The translations under genes and the position numbers were made by a program. A DNA stretch of 64,000 nucleotides from an uncultured Pelagibacteraceae bacterium (GTDB lineage Bacteria > Pseudomonadota > Alphaproteobacteria > Pelagibacterales > Pelagibacteraceae), in NCBI GenBank assembly GCA_902525355.1, contig CABZGO010000003.1, positions 20,666 to 84,665 of the forward strand, written 5' to 3'. Shown here piece by piece: positions 56,487 to 63,909 of the stretch. Under the pieces are notes generated by a model that was not told the origin of the DNA, did not search any database, and saw only the letters and a program-made list of their open reading frames with translations. The first letter of the stretch is position 1; each line of letters opens with the position of its first letter.

Positions 56487-57602
56487 ATGAATGATGAAAA
56501 AGTAATTGTTAATAGTTGGAATGAATGGGATCCACTGAAACATGTAATAGTAGGTAAAGCAGATGGTACTTGTATACCTGCCCCTGAGCCAGCATTAGAT
56601 GCCAAAGTTCCAGAAGACAGCGATATGAGAGGAAAATTTGGTCCAAGAACTAAAGATACTGTAGATAAAGCAAATCAACTTTTAGATAATTTCTCATATA
56701 TATTAAAAAAAAGAGGGATTAAAGTTGATAGACCAGATCCAATTGATTTTAATCAAAAAACATCCACACCTGATTGGCAAGCGGAGACGATGTTTGGATG
56801 TATGCCACCGAGAGATGTTTTGTTAACTGTCGGTAATGAAATTTTAGAGGCTACAATGAGTTATCGTTGCCGATGGTTTGAATATCTATGTTACCGACCA
56901 CTTTTAAAACAATATTATAATTCAGATCCAAATATGAGACACGAATCTGCTCCTAAACCAAGATTAACAGATGAGGATTACAGAGAAGATTACTTATCAG
57001 ATAAAATAGGAATTCAAAAAAGACTGGAATGGACAGAAAATAAATATTTTGTAACCACTGAAGAGGAGCCATTATTTGATGCTGCTGACGTTCTAAGATT
57101 TGGTAAAGATTTAGTAGTACAACATGGTTTTACAACAAATTTAAAAGGAATTGATTGGTTAAAAAGACATTATAAAGATCATAGGGTTCATGCTGTTAAT
57201 TTTCCAGGTGATCCTTATCCAATTCATATAGATGCAACTTTTACACCTATCAAGGAGGGTTTAATAATTAACAATCCTCAAAGAAGGCTTCCTAAAGAGC
57301 AAAGAAGATTGTTTGAAAATAACGGATGGGAAATTATTGATAGTGCTCAACCTGCACACAACGAACCCCCACCTCTATGTTACTCTTCAACTTGGCTATC
57401 AATGAATGTTTTAGTTTTAGATCCTAAAACTGTATGTGTAGAAAAAAGTGAAGTATACCAAGCAGAACAATTAGATAAATTAGGAATGGAGGTTGTTCCT
57501 GTTGAGCTTAGAGACGCTTATGCATTTGGAGGTGGATTACATTGTTGTACAGCAGATGTTTATAGAGAAGGCGAATTAAAAGATTATTTTCCAAAGCAAT
57601 AA
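56487..57602 (+). CDS. Glycine amidinotransferase-like enzyme (AGAT family)
   Basis: 371 residues. NSWNEWDPLKHVIVGKADGTCIPAPEPA, the catalytic His in FPGDPYPIHIDATFTPI, and GGGLHCCTADVYREG with nucleophile Cys353 match L-arginine:glycine amidinotransferase. Such enzymes move an amidino group from arginine to glycine (giving guanidinoacetate) or to an aminocyclitol. The glycine option fits the neighbouring threonine aldolase, a glycine producer. Three enzyme-sized genes in a row (transporter, amidinotransferase, aldolase) lie on the plus strand with gaps of 0-2 bases. Acceptor not provable from sequence. Confidence 0.85.
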   Translation: MNDEKVIVNSWNEWDPLKHVIVGKADGTCIPAPEPALDAKVPEDSDMRGKFGPRTKDTVDKANQLLDNFSYILKKRGIKVDRPDPIDFNQKTSTPDWQAETMFGCMPPRDVLLTVGNEILEATMSYRCRWFEYLCYRPLLKQYYNSDPNMRHESAPKPRLTDEDYREDYLSDKIGIQKRLEWTENKYFVTTEEEPLFDAADVLRFGKDLVVQHGFTTNLKGIDWLKRHYKDHRVHAVNFPGDPYPIHIDATFTPIKEGLIINNPQRRLPKEQRRLFENNGWEIIDSAQPAHNEPPPLCYSSTWLSMNVLVLDPKTVCVEKSEVYQAEQLDKLGMEVVPVELRDAYAFGGGLHCCTADVYREGELKDYFPKQ

Positions 57603-57604
57603 TT

Positions 57605-58652
57605 GTGACTGAGATAAAAACAAAAAGAGAAAGAGTAAAATTTGCCTCAGATAATGTTACAGGTGCATGTCCAGAAGTCTTAAATGCACTTCTTAAAGCT
57701 AATGAGGATGATAAAACTCCATATGGTAATGATGAGTTATCGAAAAACTTACAAAACAAATTTTCAGAAATATTTGAAAAAGAAGTTATAGTATTTCCAA
57801 CAGCATCAGGCACAGCAGCTAATGCTTTAGCCTTATCAACTATGACTCCTTCTTTTGGAAATATCTATTGCCATAGACTTTCCCATATAAATGTAGATGA
57901 ATGTGGGGCTCCAGAATTTTATACTGGAGGTGCAAAGTTAGTTAATCTGGACGGTAATAATGGAAAAATAATAGCAGAAGAACTAGATAGAAACATCTCT
58001 GGAAAAGGTGTTGTACATCATACTCAACCCTCATCAGTAAGTATTACCCAATTATGTGAGACAGGTGTTGCTTACAATTTAGATGAAATAAAAAAAATAT
58101 CAGAAATTACTCATAAACATGATCTAAATATTCATATGGATGGTGCAAGATTTGCAAATGCGTTAGTTTCATTAAACTGTACTCCAGCAGAAATGACATG
58201 GAAGTCTGGAATTGATGTACTTTCATTTGGAGCAACTAAAAATGGATGCCTAGCAGCAGAAGCCATTATTTTTTTTAAACCAGAGTTAGTTGGAAATTTA
58301 CCTTTTTTAATGAAAAGAGCAGGGCATTTACTATCAAAGATGCGTTTTGTATCAGCTCAATTAGATGCTTATATCTCAAATGAGGTTTGGTTAAAAAAAT
58401 GCGAAGCATGCAAATGCCATGGGAAAAAAATTAAGCCAAGGTTTACTGAAGTACAAAAATATTGAATTAGCTTACCCAACAGATGCAAATGAAGTTTTTG
58501 TAAAAATACCAAAAAATATAATTGATCAATTTAATTCGCATGGTTACAAAATTAACGATAACGAGTGGGAAGATAAAGCCGTTCGATTAGTTGCCGCCTG
58601 GAATACTCATCCAGATGATGTAGAATCGTTTTTAAATATAATTAAATCTTAA
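57605..58652 (+). pseudogene. ltaE: Low-specificity L-threonine aldolase, frameshifted
   Basis: A PLP fold-type I enzyme splitting threonine into glycine and acetaldehyde. The GTG-start frame has NVTGACPEVLNALLKANEDD, VVHHTQPSSVSITQ, HMDGARFANAL and the PLP Lys in SFGATKNG. At the seven-A run 58393-58399 it runs out of frame; with six A it continues as LKNAKHANAMGKKLSQGLL into the ORF at 58419-58652. One extra A therefore separates the two parts. This is either a real knockout, costly for a lineage often dependent on external glycine, or a homopolymer error. The rest is intact. Confidence 0.88.
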
Positions 58653-58653
58653 T

Positions 58654-58881
58654 TTAGCTAGGATTTTCTTTAAGGAAATTTATATAATTTACTATTTCAT
58701 CAAATTTTTCATCCTCAATATCTTTATAACTTGCATTAAATTTACTCTTTACGCAAATTGCGACATGTGCATAAGGATTTCTGCCTTTAGGATGATTAGG
58801 ATGATCTGGAAGTTGTCCTTGTAAATAATCGCCAGCTTCTTGAATAATTTTCCAGAGTTTACTTGCGTTTTCTTTATTCAC
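58654..58881 (-). CDS. Unknown 75-aa protein, probable partner of the helicase island
   Basis: GTG start; MNKENASKLWKIIQEAGDYLQGQL then DHPNHPKGRNPYAHVAICVKSKF and an acidic helical end. The HPKGRNPYAH stretch is unusual and looks conserved, but I recognise no family. No signal or membrane span. Its promoter and first codons are repeated, with divergence, on the far side of the helicase gene, where a frame of 22 residues ends early. Differences between the copies are largely synonymous (17 of 20 residues agree), so the protein is under selection. It shares tandem ATTATCGAGTT elements with the helicase. Confidence 0.7.
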   Translation of the reverse strand: MNKENASKLWKIIQEAGDYLQGQLPDHPNHPKGRNPYAHVAICVKSKFNASYKDIEDEKFDEIVNYINFLKENPS

Positions 58882-58947
58882 ATTGCCCCATTTCTTGTTT
58901 TATCTCTTCATTATCGAGTTATTATCGAGTTATCCTATAAAATCCTA
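58821..58947. repeat. Left copy of a diverged direct repeat flanking the helicase gene
   Basis: From GTAAATAATCGCCAGCTTC to ATCCTATAAAATCCTA this stretch matches 62447-62573 in the same orientation, with roughly 80% identity by eye. It covers the first 20 or so codons and the promoter of the 75-aa gene. The last 16 bases are identical in both copies. Confidence 0.85.
58910..58931 (-). promoter_or_regulatory. Tandem 11-bp operator-like element ahead of the 75-aa gene
   Basis: ATTATCGAGTT occurs twice in perfect tandem (AACTCGATAAT on the gene strand), about 30-50 bp before the GTG. It is followed by ATCCTATAAAATCCTA. A similar doublet precedes the helicase at 62309 and a variant doublet lies at 62536. 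Confidence 0.6.
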
Positions 58948-58973
58948 TTAACACAGAGCCACATTAATTAAAC

Positions 58974-61900
58974 TTATTTATAACCATAGTTATCAAGAAT
59001 TTTTTTTAATTTTACTTTGTTTAAAGTTTTAAATACATAAAATTTTTTTTTATTTAATGGGATAAAGTCCAAATTAATTTTTTTTAAAATTAATGGATCT
59101 TTCTTTAATATTAATTCTGTTCTAATTCCTTTTGATTTCTTATAAATTATAAAATCTGAATAATAGCTAAGAACATCATGTTTTTCTCTAAACTCTTTTC
59201 TTATAATAGAGTCTATTTTTAACGCTTCTTTAAATTTTTTAATACTCAAAATTTTATAAAAAACATACTCACCATCTGGTATAGAGATTTTTTTATATTT
59301 TTTTAAATAATTTTTGTATCTAGTTATACTCCTTTTGGTAAAATTACATTGATAGGATCCATCATAAAATACTTGGTCAATATGAATATACTTATTGTCT
59401 TTTATTAATTTTCTTGCTTCTGTAATTTTTTGACTTAACTCATCAACAGTTTTTTTTTCATAAAAACCACTAAATGTCACTTTTTTGTTAATTCTATCTA
59501 TGCCAAGTTTATAAGCTATTGGTTTAAAAGGAACTGTATAGATATTTTTGTTTTTGAGATCTTTGTAAATATAAAAATTATTAAAATTTTTCATAAGTAC
59601 TATTTTTTCTTTTTTTAAAAAATCATTAATATTAAATTTAGATTTTTCTATGAAAGGAACAACAAATCCATCATAGTATGATTGCACTTTTATCTTCTTT
59701 GAAACCAAATAATGTTTAAAAATTTCTCTATCAGAAACTAAAAAATTTCTTTGCTTAAAGAACTTTTTTAGAATGTAGTCTAATGTAAAAATATTTTTTA
59801 AATATATTTCATCAACAAAATAATCAAAATTTAATATTTTCTTAATTTTATCTTTGTCTAAATCATACACATCAACATATGTTCCAGCCTCACTAGAATA
59901 GATTTGCCCCTTAGGTTTTACTAAAGACCACAATCGATGAACAGCAGCTATATTAAATTTTTTATATATTTCACCTCTAGTTAAAAATTTAGTAGGAAAA
60001 GCAACTGTTTCTTTATCAAAAGTCCATCTAAAACCTTCTTTGTTTAATTGATTGATGTTTCCAACTGACAAAGTATTCAATTTTTTTCGTCTTCTAATTA
60101 ATCTTAAATTATGAACCCATTCTCCAAGTTCTTTAAATTCACCTTTTGCTAAGAAGGGGACATTACAATTTCCAAATTTATCTTTATATCTTAATAATGT
60201 ACCAAACATATCATCCCAATTATTTCTAAATGTTTCTAATACTTTTATGAAAATATGTTTTTTTAAATTTTTTATATTAATTTCATTTTCTAAAAAAATA
60301 ATTTTTTCACTTAACTTTTTAATTGTTTTAGAAAAGTAACCATGTCCTCTTTTATGATTTCGATTTGCTTCGTTAAGCAATAGATCTAAATTGTCATCTT
60401 GTTCTCTTAATGCATCAAGTACTTCCGATATTGTTTCATAATTTGAGCGCTTAGTTGCTTCTGTAATTTTTTCACTTCTGAATTTTTCTTTAAAAATAGG
60501 TACTAATATGTATCCATATTTTTTATTTTGATTATGTCTATTTCTTACGGCACGCCCTAGAGATTGAACTATATCTATTTTACTTTTCTTTGGACTAACA
60601 TAAGCAATTGCGTCAACTTCTGGCACATCAACACCTTCTATTAAACAACGAGCGTTTGAAATTAATCCTTTCTTGCTTTTTTTAAAATTATTAATAATTT
60701 CTTCCCTTTCTGTGGTTCTCATTTTTGCTTCAATATAGTTTATGTAAAAATTTGGAAGTAAATGAGAAATATCTGTATTAAATTTATTTTTCTTTGCGAA
60801 TGATTGGGTTTGAGGAATTCGTGAATGAAATGTAAAAATTTTTGATAAATTAAATTTTTGGATAGATTTTTTTATAGCAACCTGATGTGCTATTTGGTCA
60901 GTTATGATTTTATTTTTTTTAATGTAAGTAACTGATCTTTTTCTTAATTCCTCTGTTAGTTCTGCACTTTCTGTTCCTGAAATAACTATTCTGTAATCAC
61001 TAATAGCGCCAAGTTTTTGGGCTTCATAAAAATTTAATCTATAACTTACATTTCCGTATATATCAGGATTATTCATATTAAATTTTATTTTTGGATTACC
61101 ATATTCATCTACAATCTTTGAATTATAGCTTTTTTGTGTTGCTGTAAAAAATACACGTTTTTTGATTAATATATTTTTATTTAGCAAGCCCATATTAAAT
61201 TTAGTCTCTTGATGTTTTAAAGAAAAATTAGTTGTTCTATGAGCTTCATCGAATATTCCAATATCAAATGAAATTCCTTTACAAGCTTTAGAAACTGCTT
61301 CTGATGAGTGATATGTAGTAAATATTATTTTAGTTGAATTATCTTTTTTTTGTATAAATTTTCTAATTTCTTTAGGATCTGTATCAATTTTAAAATTTAA
61401 ATCTTTTTTGTTAAGTTTAATTTGATCATACAATTTAGGCTCGGTTTTATCTGAACAGACAGCAAATGATGTTAAATTTTCTAGCGATGTATTAGATAAC
61501 CAGTCTCCTCGAATTTGTTTTAACAATGCAATTGAAGGGACAAAGACAATAATTCTTTTTGGCAATAATCTCTCAATTAACCATAATGCTACATATGTTT
61601 TTCCAGTACCACATGCCATTAAACATGTGGTTCGATCATTATTATTTAGATCATTTATGATACTTTCAATTGCTTTAAGCTGATAATTATCAATTTTTTT
61701 ATCTGACTTTTTTAAAAGATTTTTATTTTTAAAAATATTATTTATATTTTCAATTTCATTTTTAGTTAAATTATGAAAATCTACACCTCTAAAAGCAATA
61801 TTGTTACCTCTTTTAAAATATTCTCCAGCTATAAAATTGCAATTCGTAAAAAGTATTTTTTGATTTGCTCTAGAGCTTTGATCTTTAAATCCTTGGAGCT

Positions 61901-62246
61901 CTTCATAGGATAGCTTTCTTGAACTCCTAAATTTAACTTGATATGGAATTATATTATTTTCTGTATCAATTATTATTCCATCTATTCCTTTATCAGTACG
62001 TGGGATTTCTAATTTTGTAAATAAATCAGATGGAAAATTTCTTTGGGCAGAATAAACATGTTTAACATTAAATAATTTCGTAGTTTTTAAAAATGCCTCA
62101 ATATAAACTTCAAAAATTTCACCTTTTGAATCATCATCAATTGAGAGATTAATTAAAGTATTTTCAAATTGTTCAAAGGTCGCAAACTTAAAATATTTTT
62201 CTTTTATTTTGTGAAGTTTTGGATGTTCAAGTCTATTTAAATTCAT
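58974..62246 (-). CDS. Mrr-like nuclease / SF2 helicase fusion with helicase-associated domain (putative defence protein)
   Basis: 1090 residues. Residues 40-150 form an Mrr-like PD-(D/E)xK nuclease with E43, D89 in DKGIDGIII and Q103-x-K105 in PYQVKF. A restriction-type SF2 helicase follows: Q motif near 189, Walker A ACGTGKT (211-217), FDEAHRT, FTATQ, and QSLGRAVR. Next is one helicase-associated repeat (FGTLLRYKDKFGNCNVPF...LGEWVHNLR). The last 350 residues are lysine- and tyrosine-rich and unassigned, perhaps target recognition. Related Mrr-helicase fusions act as ATP-driven restriction enzymes, but no methyltransferase or specificity gene is present. The protein is flanked by direct repeats, so recently acquired. 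Full-length frame, no frameshift. Confidence 0.85.
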   Translation of the reverse strand: MNLNRLEHPKLHKIKEKYFKFATFEQFENTLINLSIDDDSKGEIFEVYIEAFLKTTKLFNVKHVYSAQRNFPSDLFTKLEIPRTDKGIDGIIIDTENNIIPYQVKFRSSRKLSYEELQGFKDQSSRANQKILFTNCNFIAGEYFKRGNNIAFRGVDFHNLTKNEIENINNIFKNKNLLKKSDKKIDNYQLKAIESIINDLNNNDRTTCLMACGTGKTYVALWLIERLLPKRIIVFVPSIALLKQIRGDWLSNTSLENLTSFAVCSDKTEPKLYDQIKLNKKDLNFKIDTDPKEIRKFIQKKDNSTKIIFTTYHSSEAVSKACKGISFDIGIFDEAHRTTNFSLKHQETKFNMGLLNKNILIKKRVFFTATQKSYNSKIVDEYGNPKIKFNMNNPDIYGNVSYRLNFYEAQKLGAISDYRIVISGTESAELTEELRKRSVTYIKKNKIITDQIAHQVAIKKSIQKFNLSKIFTFHSRIPQTQSFAKKNKFNTDISHLLPNFYINYIEAKMRTTEREEIINNFKKSKKGLISNARCLIEGVDVPEVDAIAYVSPKKSKIDIVQSLGRAVRNRHNQNKKYGYILVPIFKEKFRSEKITEATKRSNYETISEVLDALREQDDNLDLLLNEANRNHKRGHGYFSKTIKKLSEKIIFLENEINIKNLKKHIFIKVLETFRNNWDDMFGTLLRYKDKFGNCNVPFLAKGEFKELGEWVHNLRLIRRRKKLNTLSVGNINQLNKEGFRWTFDKETVAFPTKFLTRGEIYKKFNIAAVHRLWSLVKPKGQIYSSEAGTYVDVYDLDKDKIKKILNFDYFVDEIYLKNIFTLDYILKKFFKQRNFLVSDREIFKHYLVSKKIKVQSYYDGFVVPFIEKSKFNINDFLKKEKIVLMKNFNNFYIYKDLKNKNIYTVPFKPIAYKLGIDRINKKVTFSGFYEKKTVDELSQKITEARKLIKDNKYIHIDQVFYDGSYQCNFTKRSITRYKNYLKKYKKISIPDGEYVFYKILSIKKFKEALKIDSIIRKEFREKHDVLSYYSDFIIYKKSKGIRTELILKKDPLILKKINLDFIPLNKKKFYVFKTLNKVKLKKILDNYGYK

Positions 62247-62308
62247 TAATTAAAAATTATATAATTTTATATTCTTAGTTACCAGTCTGTCACTTGACTT
62301 ATCTATTT

Positions 62309-62331
62309 ATTATCGAGTTATAGATCGAGTT
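62309..62331 (-). promoter_or_regulatory. Operator-like doublet upstream of the helicase gene
   Basis: ATTATCGAGTT followed by ATAGATCGAGTT, one full and one near copy of the 11-mer found ahead of the 75-aa gene. It is 63-85 bp before the helicase ATG, a promoter-like distance. Confidence 0.55.
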
Positions 62332-62400
62332 TTTTAATTAAATTAATGAGTCTTTCAGCGATTTATTTCAAACTAACTTTTTAATATTCGCATAAGTACT

Positions 62401-62430
62401 GTAGTTTAATGTAGCTTAATGTGGATTAAT
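62401..62430. repeat. Three tandem 10-bp repeats GTRGNTTAAT
   Basis: GTAGTTTAAT, GTAGCTTAAT and GTGGATTAAT follow each other without gaps, and a partial GTGA begins a fourth. A period close to one helical turn suggests a protein-binding array or an insertion junction. Short A+T-rich repeats can also be chance. Confidence 0.5.
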
Positions 62431-62438
62431 GTGAACCT

Positions 62439-62507
62439 CTAATCCCGTAAATAATCGCCAGCTTCCTGTATCATTTTCCACAGTTTACTTGCATTTTCTT
62501 TATCCAC
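62439..62507 (-). pseudogene. Truncated duplicate of the 75-aa gene (22 codons)
   Basis: The GTG-start frame MDKENASKLWKMIQEAGDYLRD ends in TAG. It matches the N-terminus of the 75-aa protein at 17 of 20 residues, with synonymous differences in addition. Either a remnant left by insertion of the helicase cassette or a short leader peptide for the helicase transcript. Confidence 0.7.
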
Positions 62508-62573
62508 ATTAACCTATTTTATGTTTCATCTCTTTTGATACAAGTTTGATACAAGTTATCCTATAAAATCCTA
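62447..62573. repeat. Right copy of the diverged direct repeat flanking the helicase gene
   Basis: Same orientation and extent as 58821-58947. The operator part has changed from ATTATCGAGTT to TGATACAAGTT in both tandem units, while the adjoining ATCCTATAAAATCCTA is identical. Confidence 0.85.
62536..62557 (-). promoter_or_regulatory. Variant tandem 11-bp element (TGATACAAGTT x2)
   Basis: A perfect tandem duplication of TGATACAAGTT in the position occupied by ATTATCGAGTT x2 in the left repeat. Both units changed together, which suggests concerted replacement by an allele with a different operator specificity rather than random drift. Confidence 0.55.
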
Positions 62574-62584
62574 CATTATTTATA

Positions 62585-63370
62585 TTAATCTGGGCAATTC
62601 TGATACTCTCCAGGATATCTTGCACATAACTCTAAATGTGCTTTCTCATTTTCAAGTTCCCTTTCTCGAAATCTTGAAGTTTTCAAATTCTGTTGACTTC
62701 TAAAGAATTGTCTATTTAAATTATTTCTTTGTTGTTTAAGTGAATTTACCTCATCTTGCAGTCTTTGAATGTTATAGATTTTACTTGCTTGATAAGAAGC
62801 TGTCTCAACTTTGAATTTCCAATCGTTTATTTTATCTTGATTTACATCCATTATTTTTTTGGCTTTTCTATTAAATTCTCCCCAAGATATTTCTGAATTA
62901 TCTATACTTGCAAATAAAAACAGTATTTCAGCATATGTTCTATTCATTAGTAATGCTATTTCCATAACTAGTGGAGAAGAATAATTTACGTTGATTACAT
63001 CAATAAAACAATATTCAGCCTTAGGTATATACCAAGACAGTGCATCTCTCTCTAAGCTCGTTATATAATCTTTATCACTGAAGTGTTTATAAGTCATTTT
63101 CTCTATATCAGGAGATTTACGATCTATAACTAAATAGATAGGGTTTTTTTCTATTTCAGTTACACATTTTTCAGCATCAACTAATTTAGTCTCATAATTT
63201 CTCATTTCTTTTTGACTATAACCAACAGATTTAAGTGCTGCTCTTTTTTGTTGTTTTTCTTTCATCATTATAGATGACTCATCTAACACTGCTGTGACTA
63301 ATGTGGGATCACATGCAGTTGAAAATAAAAGTATCAAACTCAGAATGATTCTTACCGAATTTTTTTTCAT
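62585..63370 (-). CDS. Putative lipoprotein with C-terminal coiled coil, unknown function
   Basis: 261 residues. Signal MKKNSVRIILSLILLFSTAC with lipobox ending STAC (Cys20), so probably membrane-anchored in the periplasm. The middle is alpha-helical with KAEYCFIDVINVNYSSPLVMEIALLMNRTYAEILFLF. Residues 205-250 form a clear coiled coil (IQRLQDEVNSLKQQRNNLNRQFF...ERELENEKAHLELC), then a Cys-rich tail ending YQNCPD. No family recognised. It overlaps the upstream secreted protein by four bases (ATGA) and is followed by the right repeat of the helicase island. Confidence 0.7.
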   Translation of the reverse strand: MKKNSVRIILSLILLFSTACDPTLVTAVLDESSIMMKEKQQKRAALKSVGYSQKEMRNYETKLVDAEKCVTEIEKNPIYLVIDRKSPDIEKMTYKHFSDKDYITSLERDALSWYIPKAEYCFIDVINVNYSSPLVMEIALLMNRTYAEILFLFASIDNSEISWGEFNRKAKKIMDVNQDKINDWKFKVETASYQASKIYNIQRLQDEVNSLKQQRNNLNRQFFRSQQNLKTSRFRERELENEKAHLELCARYPGEYQNCPD

Positions 63371-63909
63371 TTTATATTTCTTAAAGGCATAATTGTTAAT
63401 TTGTTTTTAATATTGTATAGCCCATAAACTGTCATACCAAATAATTTAACCCTAGTTTTTGAATAGTGCTTTACAAGTACTATGCTAAGACAATCATTAT
63501 TAATATTTGGTGCAAAATCATTGCAAAAATATAAAGGTAATTCAGAGATTACAGTATAATCAAATTCATCTCCTGTATTACATTCATCCAGGTATCTTGT
63601 TAAAGACATCTCCTCACCCCATGAAGAATTATATTTGTCTCCAATAGGTATCTCTTTTCCTAAATAATCACCAATTTTATTAACAAATAATTCAAATTTA
63701 GGATTGCCCCAATGTTTATCTAATTTATTAATATAATTATCGTAGTATGATTCATACCAATCTCCAGATGCTAAGGGGTATAGGTTATTCAAACATTTTT
63801 CTGAGATTTTAATATTGTTATATGTCCACGGTTTGTATTTTGTGTCATCTGCATTAACTGTTACAAACCAAAACAAACCCAGAACCACGATCCCTAAAAG
63901 TTTTTTCAT
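63367..63909 (-). CDS. Secreted protein of unknown function (180 aa)
   Basis: Signal peptide MKKLLGIVVLGLFWFVTVNA followed by a globular, aromatic-rich domain (KYKPWTYNNIKISEKCLNNLYPLASGDWYESYYDN; YLDECNTGDEFDYTVISELPLYFCNDFAP) with four Cys that could form two disulfides. No known family. It overlaps the lipoprotein gene by ATGA and the preceding partial gene by ATGA, so all three are translationally linked and probably work together at the envelope. Confidence 0.7.
   Translation of the reverse strand: MKKLLGIVVLGLFWFVTVNADDTKYKPWTYNNIKISEKCLNNLYPLASGDWYESYYDNYINKLDKHWGNPKFELFVNKIGDYLGKEIPIGDKYNSSWGEEMSLTRYLDECNTGDEFDYTVISELPLYFCNDFAPNINNDCLSIVLVKHYSKTRVKLFGMTVYGLYNIKNKLTIMPLRNIK

Larger units (their letters stand above)
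62247..62584. other. 338-bp region without a full gene, rich in repeats
   Basis: Between the helicase start and the lipoprotein stop. From left to right it holds an ATTATCGAGTT doublet, three tandem 10-mers, a 22-codon remnant of the 75-aa gene and its repeated promoter with a TGATACAAGTT doublet. No RNA gene or full-length frame is evident. This is the largest non-coding stretch in the window. Confidence 0.8.

Noticed and set aside
58959-62424. CCACATTAA and TTAATGTGG as inverted ends of a transposon around the helicase
   Set aside because: Only nine A+T-biased bases, no transposase and no target duplication fitting these ends; the long direct repeats explain the structure better.
62401-62430. 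CRISPR-like array from the three tandem repeats
   Set aside because: Units are 10 bp with no spacers and there are no cas genes.
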